In this document: one piece after another, positions 38,710 through 45,543 of the stretch
Layout of the letters: the number at the start of each line of letters is the position of its first letter
How positions within the stretch are numbered: the stretch's first letter is position 1
Source of the DNA: Taishania sp045629585
GTDB taxonomy: Bacteria > Bacteroidota > Bacteroidia > Flavobacteriales_D > Crocinitomicaceae
DNA: 45,543 nt
Assembly (NCBI GenBank): GCA_045629585.1
Contig: JAZQRM010000041.1
Coordinates: forward strand, 1 to 45,543
Direction: 5' to 3'
The notes under the pieces: model-generated
Seen by the model: the letters and a program-made list of their open reading frames with translations, nothing else
Databases searched by the model: none
Told to the model about the DNA's origin: nothing
Translations under genes and position numbers: made by a program

Positions 38710-41700
38710 CTAACGGATAAGATTCACATGTCCGCGTTTTACGAATTGTTCTCCAAATCCGAGATCAAAAGAAATGATATAGTTATAAACTCCCATTGCT
38801 GAAGTTTTTCCAGATCGATTAACAGAGCCATCCCAACCTTCACTCAAATCATTCGTCTGAAAGATAGTTTGCCCCCAACGATCAAAAATCGCGAATTGAT
38901 AAGACTCCACATCGACATTTCGTAGAACTGGAATAAAAATGGTATTTACCTCTCCATCAGGTAAAAATGCATTCGGTACAAAAAGAATAGGCTCAACCTC
39001 CAAACACACTTCATTAGACATTGCGTAATTACTTTCAGCTTTGCGATTCACACCTTCATTTGCTTGTATCACATAACACACTAAACCTTCTGTTTCAATG
39101 GAATAGATGTTATCCTGAAAAGATCGCTTCAAAATGGACGTCTGACCAATCTCCGCACCTTCGTAAGTATCCGTAATCCTACGATGTATGTAATAATTCA
39201 CAATCGACCCATCAAAAAACTGATAAGGTGTCCAAGTTACGTATGTCAATAACTGCGTCTGGTCAATCTGAGCTGTAACCAACATCGTTGTAGCACTATT
39301 TGAAGCTACACTTCGCAAATTACAAGTATCATAATAAAAAGCGCGATAAGTATAAGTCATTAAATCAACTTGTACATCCGTATCAACAAAATCCCAAACC
39401 TCAGTCAGATTTGTGGTTTCTGCAAGCTTAACAAACTGCCCATTTACTAACTTTTGCAACTCATACCTAGAAGCTGGCACAGAGGGATCAAGGGTATATG
39501 AAATTCTTACAGTTTTATTCAAATAATCAACACTGGCAAATTGAATAAAATGATAATCAGGTAAATTTGCAACCTCTACGTCAACGTTCCGAATTCTGGA
39601 AAAAGATATCTCCCCATCCACACTTGTGGCTTTCACAAAAAACCGGATGGATTCGCCTGCATTTGCCTGAAAACTAAAAAATTGTTCTAGCCCAACAGGA
39701 GTCGATTGCCACACACCTTGATTAAGCGAAGTAAAAACCTCGTATTGCGCGACCTGCCAACCTACGTAAGGTGTCCATTCTAGATCAATTAAACCTCCAC
39801 AAATGGCAGGAATAGCTTCTAAGTAAATGGTCGCTTGTAAATTCGGATCACGCGCTGATAGATTGAAAGGTGCTCCTAGAGGAGACGGACAACTATCAAA
39901 AGCTGCAACAGTATAATTTAAAGGTCCAGCATCATAGTCTTCCAAGTAAGAATATGTAACATTATTTGCTCCCCAAATCGTATCTAATTCAACCAACCAG
40001 TTTGTTACTGGATCTGTGACATAAACAATATACCCATAAGTATCAGGCGAAGAAGATTGTTCCCATTGCACCACCGTTAAACCAGTCAAAGTATCGATAG
40101 AAACATTACTCATTGAAGAAATATTGGGCGGCGTTTGATCACTAAAAATATTTCCACTTATTTGGGAACGTTGTGTGCAATTACCATCTTGTAACTCTAT
40201 GTAATAGCTCAAAAATTCGGAGCAAACCGAAATAACATCATCATATTGCGGAAGGTTGTACGGCGTTTGACCTAATACAGACCAAGTACCGATTGGATAT
40301 TCTTTCCAAATGTTATAACTTGAAGACATGCCATTACGAGCAGGATTACTTGGTCTATTCCAATCCATCTCTCCAATTCCCAAATTAGCATTTGACAAAT
40401 TCAAATAAATATTTCTCAGTGTATCGCTGTATCTCCGAGCTTCACCAGTACATCCAGAAACGACAGCAATGTACCATTGAAAATCATCCGTCAAAGTAGT
40501 GGTGAAACTAGTTGTATTTATCGTATTAAAAACTTGAACTAATCCTTGTTCAACCGTGTACAATTCATACGCAACAAATGCATTATTCACGTTATTAACT
40601 GGATTCCAATTAATCGTAAACTGATTATTAAGTCCTCCTTGAATACATGTCAAATTAGTTGCTGGAACTACCGATGGATTTCTAACATTTACCGTTACTG
40701 TTTGATATACCACTTCTGGAATCGGACAAAAATCATCCTGAACACGAAAGACAAATTGATAGGGAACAAAATCTTGTTCATTCCCTGTAATACCTAATAG
40801 ATGGTCACAATCCGTTTGCCAAGAAAATTGCATTGTTGCACCTTGCACTCCTACAACGGGTTGTAAAGGACTAACGGTTGGGCATGGCTCAATTAAACAA
40901 CCTGTCGCCACTTGAGCATTAGGTCCGAACAACAAGCCCGTTGCCACAATACTATTTGTTTGAGGAACGCCATTTTGTAAAAATTCAGGATCAGAACTTT
41001 GGACACGAAATTGAACTAAATCCCCAGCATCAACTGTTGTTTCCCAAGTTCCCCCAAAAGGTCCAGCAACTGTTGGCACATTATTCGACCAAAGACAATT
41101 GGTTACTATCACTTGAAATTCATGCTCAACAATAGAGATCAAGTCTCCATTTCGATAACTCGATGCTTTAATTTTAATAACAAAATTACCCGACAAATTA
41201 CTCAAAAACGTAAGTTCCCCATTAGATGAGTTTAGTACCGCATTTTGATTTAAAGGATTCATTGTACTATTTGGAGTTGGTGAATCATATCCATACCCAT
41301 TGACAAATGGAATAGGGCCAGGATTCACCCCTTCTTGATAGGGATTGTTTGCCAAATAATTTAAAGGTCTATCCCATTCAATATGTATAGAATCTAAGTC
41401 CCTATCTACAGGATTAAGATTCATTTTATATGGCTTCCCGGTACAAGTAATAAAATGTGGCGCTTGTAAGAATTGCACAGAATTATCATTACATGTATTA
41501 TTGGCGGTATTTACATTGAAAATTTTCGCCCTTAACGTCACCCCGTAATTTAGTGGATTATTAAGATTTGAAATATTACCATTTCGAGAAAAATCATCAT
41601 AGGTAAAAACCCAGCCATCCCTCGGTGGAACCCCGGAAATTTGAATCGGATTTGACTTGTAAGTGACCTTTTCAATCGACCCTAATCCAACATTTCCTCC

Positions 41701-42015
41701 TGGTTGACAATCAAAACATGCAGGTTGTCCAGGAACATTTGTTCCTTGTGGAGAAATTGTTTGTCGATCTACGTAATTTAAGATGATTTGATTGAGCACT
41801 GGATGATTCCAAACTTTAAGAATTTGATTTGCTCCACTTACATCCGCGCCGTTACAATCTCTGTAAATGACCAATTGAAAAACATATCGACCTGTACCAT
41901 CACATTCATAAGTTACCGCTCCACCAAAAATATGGCTAGCCCAGCTTGACAAATGAATCAAACTAAACACCAATATTAGACATAAAGTACTTAAGAATCT
42001 TCCCACTTTTTTCAT
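38710..42015 (-). CDS. Large secreted protein with gliding-motility-associated C-terminal domain (T9SS type B)
   Basis: A 1101-residue exported protein, signal peptide about 1-25 (MKKVGRFLSTLCLILVFSLIHLSSWAS). The mature start HIFGGAVTYECDGTGRYVFQLVIYRDCNGADVSG is common to many Bacteroidota surface proteins with this C-terminus. Several fibronectin III-like modules follow in the middle and second half (for example AFVAYELYTVEQGL, YEVFTSLNQGVWQ, YELQKLVNGQFVKLAETTN). The last ~90 residues are the gliding CTD: FVPNAFLPDGEVNTIFIPV, FAIFDRWGQTIFQTNDLSEGWDG, GVYNYIISF, terminal HVNLIR. The ATG at 42015 is preferred to a TTG at 42036 because it opens the signal peptide. It lies 33 bp below the M16 gene. 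Confidence 0.88.
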   Translation of the reverse strand: MKKVGRFLSTLCLILVFSLIHLSSWASHIFGGAVTYECDGTGRYVFQLVIYRDCNGADVSGANQILKVWNHPVLNQIILNYVDRQTISPQGTNVPGQPACFDCQPGGNVGLGSIEKVTYKSNPIQISGVPPRDGWVFTYDDFSRNGNISNLNNPLNYGVTLRAKIFNVNTANNTCNDNSVQFLQAPHFITCTGKPYKMNLNPVDRDLDSIHIEWDRPLNYLANNPYQEGVNPGPIPFVNGYGYDSPTPNSTMNPLNQNAVLNSSNGELTFLSNLSGNFVIKIKASSYRNGDLISIVEHEFQVIVTNCLWSNNVPTVAGPFGGTWETTVDAGDLVQFRVQSSDPEFLQNGVPQTNSIVATGLLFGPNAQVATGCLIEPCPTVSPLQPVVGVQGATMQFSWQTDCDHLLGITGNEQDFVPYQFVFRVQDDFCPIPEVVYQTVTVNVRNPSVVPATNLTCIQGGLNNQFTINWNPVNNVNNAFVAYELYTVEQGLVQVFNTINTTSFTTTLTDDFQWYIAVVSGCTGEARRYSDTLRNIYLNLSNANLGIGEMDWNRPSNPARNGMSSSYNIWKEYPIGTWSVLGQTPYNLPQYDDVISVCSEFLSYYIELQDGNCTQRSQISGNIFSDQTPPNISSMSNVSIDTLTGLTVVQWEQSSSPDTYGYIVYVTDPVTNWLVELDTIWGANNVTYSYLEDYDAGPLNYTVAAFDSCPSPLGAPFNLSARDPNLQATIYLEAIPAICGGLIDLEWTPYVGWQVAQYEVFTSLNQGVWQSTPVGLEQFFSFQANAGESIRFFVKATSVDGEISFSRIRNVDVEVANLPDYHFIQFASVDYLNKTVRISYTLDPSVPASRYELQKLVNGQFVKLAETTNLTEVWDFVDTDVQVDLMTYTYRAFYYDTCNLRSVASNSATTMLVTAQIDQTQLLTYVTWTPYQFFDGSIVNYYIHRRITDTYEGAEIGQTSILKRSFQDNIYSIETEGLVCYVIQANEGVNRKAESNYAMSNEVCLEVEPILFVPNAFLPDGEVNTIFIPVLRNVDVESYQFAIFDRWGQTIFQTNDLSEGWDGSVNRSGKTSAMGVYNYIISFDLGFGEQFVKRGHVNLIR

Positions 42016-42048
42016 CTTAAAATGACGTAAAATCAAATTGAAAGTTGC

Positions 42049-43308
42049 TTATCCAACACTAACAATTGTATAATCGTCCCAGTTTAAATATTTATTTGCC
42101 AATTCCTTCAATCGATCAGCTGTAATAGATTGAATTGATTCAATCGCACGATTATAAAAATCCAAATCTAACCCCAACATTTCAACCGAAAGATATAGAT
42201 CCATCATCATATATGCGCCATCAGCACTTTTCAAAAGTTGACCAAGCATATAGTTCTTCACCAGCTCCAGTTCTTCCTCTTCAACCAATTTTGTTCTTAA
42301 ACGGTCAAATTCAATTTTTATTTCGGCTAATGTTTCCTTTCTAACTTCTTTTTTGACCTCGGTTCCGATCATAAAATAACCCATCTTCAAGAATTCTCCT
42401 ACCATGGAACCAATTCCGTAAGTATATCCTTTATCTTCACGAATATTAGTCATTAGGCGACTTCCAAAATAGTCACCAACAATAGTATTCAGTATCAAGA
42501 AATCTAAATAATCATCTGCTGTTTTATTAAACAGTTTACGTCCTACTCGAATTGCAGTTTGAAGCACATCTGGAATCTTTACATGATGATAACCTTGAAT
42601 ATTGTCAAACTGGGTTGCAATAGGTTGTTCGATATCGCACGCCCATCCACCGAAAAGATCAATAAAACTGTCGATTTCATCTTGCGTGAAATTTCCAACA
42701 ACAACAATACGTTGTAACCCTTTCAAATAGTATTTTTTATGAAAATCAATTAAATCCTGACGAGTGATTGATTCGATATCTTCCTTATTGGTAATCCTAC
42801 CGTATACTTCGGCGTTGTTAAACAGATTTTGACGAAATTGACGTTGCGCCTGAACACTTACTTTCTCAAGATTAACTGCTAATTTCTGCTTACGCTCATT
42901 AATCATCTGTTCGACTTCCTTCTCCTGAAAAATACAATTTTGAATCGCATCTTTAAATACACGAGCGATTGCTGGCAAATTCTCACGCAAAGAATAAATT
43001 CCGACCACGGCATTTTCATTAGAAACACCTTGTTCAATAAAACCACCAAGATTATCAATCGCTAAATGGATTTCTTGCGAAGTCATTGTGGAAGTACCAG
43101 AAAGTAACATTCCATTGGTAAATGAAGCGACTTCAACTTTTTCATTAATTGTTCCTGCTGCAAAATAGAGTTCCAATTTAGCCGTTTCATTACTTAAATC
43201 ATCAAAGCAAATCAATTGACAATTATTCGCAATTTCATAACGCTTCGGTTTAACAAATTCAATTCTATTGATCGGATTTATTATTGGTTGTTCGGTACGA
43301 TTAAGCAT
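42049..43308 (-). CDS. M16 family peptidase-like protein lacking the zinc motif (alpha-like subunit)
   Basis: A 419-residue pitrilysin-family protein. The HxxEH zinc motif is missing at its expected place: the N-terminal domain reads FAAGTINEKVEVASFTNGMLLSG. The C-terminal substrate-binding signature YFGSRLMTNIREDKGYTYGIGS (about residues 278-299) is intact. This is the pattern of the non-catalytic partner in heterodimeric M16B enzymes, like mitochondrial MPP-alpha. It overlaps the catalytic M16 gene by 8 bp, supporting a complex. Confidence 0.88.
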   Translation of the reverse strand: MLNRTEQPIINPINRIEFVKPKRYEIANNCQLICFDDLSNETAKLELYFAAGTINEKVEVASFTNGMLLSGTSTMTSQEIHLAIDNLGGFIEQGVSNENAVVGIYSLRENLPAIARVFKDAIQNCIFQEKEVEQMINERKQKLAVNLEKVSVQAQRQFRQNLFNNAEVYGRITNKEDIESITRQDLIDFHKKYYLKGLQRIVVVGNFTQDEIDSFIDLFGGWACDIEQPIATQFDNIQGYHHVKIPDVLQTAIRVGRKLFNKTADDYLDFLILNTIVGDYFGSRLMTNIREDKGYTYGIGSMVGEFLKMGYFMIGTEVKKEVRKETLAEIKIEFDRLRTKLVEEEELELVKNYMLGQLLKSADGAYMMMDLYLSVEMLGLDLDFYNRAIESIQSITADRLKELANKYLNWDDYTIVSVG

Positions 43309-44545
43309 CTTTTAATGATTTTACTTTTAACAATGAGCAATTAGTTGGGTTCAACATCGTTTTAGCAACACGTTGAATATCCTCAGGTGTGATTTGAGCG
43401 TATATTTCATTTTCTTCATTGATCCCATTGGCATCACCCAATAATTCAAATACACATAAATTCATGGCGCAATTCAACAATCCTTGATCTTGAAACTCTT
43501 TTGATGTACGAACCTTTATTAGCAAACGCTTTAACTCTTCAGCTTCGATAGGTTCGTTTCTCAATGCATCCATCTCCTTCCATAATGCTGCATCTAATTC
43601 TTCAAAAGAAACACCGTCCGAAAGTTTTCCTGATACAATTAGTAATCCTTCATCCAATGACCCCATAATATAAGCATTAATGTCGGTCACTAATTCTTGC
43701 TCTTTTTTCAGTGAATTATACAAGCGAGAAGATTTATCACGTCCAATTGCATCAGATAACAAATCCACTACGTAATAATCTGGATTTTTTCTTTCAGGCA
43801 TTTTAAATGCATAATAAAAAGCATCTGTTGGCACTTTACGTTCAATCGTTTTCTCTCTAAATTCTGTTTGAATCGGTTCTTTAGGAAGCATACGCGCAGG
43901 CTTTAACTTTGCAGGAATATCGCCATACCATTTATTCACCAAATCTTTAACCTCCTGCAATTCGAAATTACCTGCGATACATAAAATGGCATTCGCTGGA
44001 TTATAGTGTTTTTGAAAAAAGTTTTTCACGTCATCCATCGTTGCCTCTTCAATATGGCTAACTTCTTTACCAATTGTTGCCCAGCGATACGGATGTTTTT
44101 GATAGGCAAGTGGTCTCAACTCTAACCAAACATCGCCATATGGTTGATTCAAATAACGTTGTTTAAATTCCTCAATTACGACATTGCGCTGTACCTCTAA
44201 ACTTTTATCTGTAAAAGCAAGCGACAACATTCGGTCACTTTCTAACCAAAGAGCTGTTTCAATGTTTTGCTTCGGAATTATATCGTAATAATTGGTAATG
44301 TCATTGGACGTAAAAGCATTACTTTCTCCACCCGCATTTTGCAATGGAGCATCAAAATCAGGAATGTTTACCGAGCCACCGAACATCAAATGTTCAAAAA
44401 GATGGGCAAACCCTGTTCTATTTTCATCTTCATCTCTCGCACCAACATCGTACAAGGTATTTACCACCGCCATTGGGGTTGTTGTATCTTTATGAAACAA
44501 AACAGTCAAACCGTTGTCCAATACAAATCGTTCAAAATGAATCAT
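43301..44545 (-). CDS. M16 family zinc metallopeptidase (catalytic, beta-like subunit)
   Basis: A 414-residue pitrilysin/insulinase-type peptidase. The inverted zinc motif is HLFEH (H48, E51, H52), with the third zinc ligand Glu in NVVIEEFKQR (E125 or E126). No signal peptide is seen, so a cytoplasmic or membrane-associated position is likely, though many Bacteroidota copies are exported. The stop overlaps its non-catalytic partner by 8 bp; the start shares TAATG with the upstream NPD gene. Likely degrades peptides as a heterodimer. Confidence 0.92.
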   Translation of the reverse strand: MIHFERFVLDNGLTVLFHKDTTTPMAVVNTLYDVGARDEDENRTGFAHLFEHLMFGGSVNIPDFDAPLQNAGGESNAFTSNDITNYYDIIPKQNIETALWLESDRMLSLAFTDKSLEVQRNVVIEEFKQRYLNQPYGDVWLELRPLAYQKHPYRWATIGKEVSHIEEATMDDVKNFFQKHYNPANAILCIAGNFELQEVKDLVNKWYGDIPAKLKPARMLPKEPIQTEFREKTIERKVPTDAFYYAFKMPERKNPDYYVVDLLSDAIGRDKSSRLYNSLKKEQELVTDINAYIMGSLDEGLLIVSGKLSDGVSFEELDAALWKEMDALRNEPIEAEELKRLLIKVRTSKEFQDQGLLNCAMNLCVFELLGDANGINEENEIYAQITPEDIQRVAKTMLNPTNCSLLKVKSLKDA

Positions 44546-45498
44546 TAAAAATTATATTTTGTGTGTGATTGTTCGTTTAATGCCTCTTTAAATTCCGCTA
44601 CGATTTCCTTCACGATATCAGCAGCTGGTTTAATCTCAGTTATCAAAGCGGAAACTTGCCCTACTTCCAATTCTCCTTCGACTAAATCTCCTTCGTACAT
44701 TCCCTTTTTAGCACGTCCACGTCCTAATAATTGCTCTAAATCCTCTTTAGATGCTCCTTTATCGTACGCATTTTGTACGTTTTTGAAGAATTCATTTTTC
44801 ACCAATCTTACTGGTGTCAATTCTTTCAAGGTCAACTGAGTATCACCTTCATCAACCGCCAAAATTGCTTTTTTGAAATGTTCATGTGCACTAGACTCTG
44901 GAGTAGCGATGAATCGAGAACCAATCTGAACGGCATCCGCGCCCAAATTCATTGCGGCTAACATTGCGCGTCCAGTTCCAATTCCGCCAGCTGCAATCAC
45001 TGGGATATTAATCGAATTGGCAACATGTGGAATTAAACACATCGTCGTTGTCTCTTCTCTTCCGTTATGTCCTCCGGCTTCAAAACCTTCGGCAACAACA
45101 GCATCAACGCCAGCGGCTTCTGATTTTTGTGCAAATTTGGCACTTGATACAACGTGAACCACTGTAATCCCATGCGCCTTTAAATGAGTCGTCCACGTTT
45201 TGGGATTTCCTGCTGAAGTAAAAACAATGGGAACTTTATATTTTATGATTGTCTCAATATGTTTATCAATATCCGGATACAACATCGGTAAATTCACCGC
45301 AAATGGTTTATCTGTTGCAGCCTGACATTTTTTTATTTGCTCTTCTAAAACTTCTGGGTACATTGATCCTGAACCAATAATCCCAAGTCCTCCAGCATTA
45401 GAAACAGCCGAAGCTAATTCCCAACCCGAGCACCAAATCATTCCAGCTTGAATAATAGGATATTGTATTCCAAAAAGTTCAGTTATTCGATTTTTCAT
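44545..45498 (-). CDS. Nitronate monooxygenase / NPD-type FMN enzyme (paralogue 2)
   Basis: A 317-residue TIM-barrel FMN enzyme starting MKNRITELFGIQYPIIQAGMIWCSG. It has AEGFEAGGHNGRE at about residues 136-148 (conserved His) and VIAAGGIGTGRAMLAAMNLGADAVQIGSRFIATPES (phosphate-binding and FMN segment). This is closer to the standard bacterial nitronate monooxygenase/2-nitropropane dioxygenase than the copy at 19508-20458. Its stop and the M16 start overlap as TAATG. Substrate not determined. Confidence 0.88.
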   Translation of the reverse strand: MKNRITELFGIQYPIIQAGMIWCSGWELASAVSNAGGLGIIGSGSMYPEVLEEQIKKCQAATDKPFAVNLPMLYPDIDKHIETIIKYKVPIVFTSAGNPKTWTTHLKAHGITVVHVVSSAKFAQKSEAAGVDAVVAEGFEAGGHNGREETTTMCLIPHVANSINIPVIAAGGIGTGRAMLAAMNLGADAVQIGSRFIATPESSAHEHFKKAILAVDEGDTQLTLKELTPVRLVKNEFFKNVQNAYDKGASKEDLEQLLGRGRAKKGMYEGDLVEGELEVGQVSALITEIKPAADIVKEIVAEFKEALNEQSHTKYNF

Positions 45499-45502
45499 AG
45501 AT

Positions 45503-45543
45503 TTATTCTTCTACTCCAAATTTAGGTAAATACATTGAGATAT
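45503..45543 (-). CDS. C-terminal end of an upstream gene (partial)
   Basis: An open frame enters from the window edge and ends at the TAA at 45505-45503 with residues ISMYLPKFGVEE. The stop lies 4 bp above the NPD start, the tight spacing of an operon. Thirteen codons are too few to identify a family. Confidence 0.5.
   Translation of the reverse strand, partial: ISMYLPKFGVEE

Noticed and set aside
44267..44568. Three overlapping plus-strand frames opposite the M16 gene
   Set aside because: They are antisense shadows of the zinc-motif region, where the real gene has intact family motifs.
1..45543. CRISPR array, toxin-antitoxin pair, phage or defence island
   Set aside because: Read through both strands: no regularly spaced repeats, no Cas, restriction, toxin or phage families recognised.

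Overview
The window reads as chromosomal sequence of a low-GC member of the Bacteroidota, most likely order Flavobacteriales. The tRNA-Thr/Tyr/Gly/Thr-tuf-tRNA-Trp-secE-nusG block is a typical Bacteroidota arrangement. Two very large exported proteins carry type IX secretion (T9SS) C-terminal signals: a type A 'YPNP' domain and a gliding-motility-associated CTD. A PorE-like OmpA protein, a paired M16 protease, DUF2851/PspC/DUF2279 proteins and many promoters of the Bacteroidota type (TTG-N18-20-TAnnTTTG) agree with this. A Crocinitomicaceae/Fluviicola-like origin is my guess and was not tested. Positions 1-28 are not genomic: they match the complement of a DNBSEQ/MGI sequencing adapter as I remember it, so the left edge is a contig end inside nusG.

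Layout. (1) 29-4257: translation and export block on the minus strand: rpsU-xerC-hpf with its own promoter and terminator, then four tRNAs-tuf-tRNA-Trp-secE-nusG. (2) 4261-9078: compact minus-strand run DUF2851-PspC-RmlD-like-HhH-apt-acyl-CoA dehydrogenase. (3) 9145-16273: PorE-like OmpA protein, then LOG family-PASTA-T9SS cargo-rluD. (4) 16377-23828: DUF2279; NPD-DUF4442-rhodanese-DedA-aroE on the minus strand; menA-menC (menaquinone) on the plus strand; a DEAD-box RNA helicase. (5) 23880-31169: GT39-like membrane protein, tex, a haem c lipoprotein coupled to a CaiB/BaiF protein, and two less characterised envelope proteins. (6) 31298-38683: a small ORF-bearing gap, tRNA-Asp, pruA, a TPR-membrane protein, apaG, a secreted von Willebrand D (VWD) protein with a disordered tail, a GNAT and a GT9 heptosyltransferase-like protein. 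(7) 38710-45543: gliding-CTD cargo, an M16 alpha/beta-like pair, a second NPD/nitronate monooxygenase and the end of one more gene.

Most of the window is housekeeping. I see no phage, transposon, CRISPR array or recognisable defence island, and no clear new multi-gene system. The best leads are the secreted VWD protein with a GDPH motif, the conserved metal-ligand pattern of the DUF2851 protein, an unexplained 358-bp gap holding a 42-codon hydrophobic ORF, terminators embedded antisense in the ends of convergent neighbours, and genes whose -7 box sits 4 bp before the ATG (possible leaderless mRNAs).
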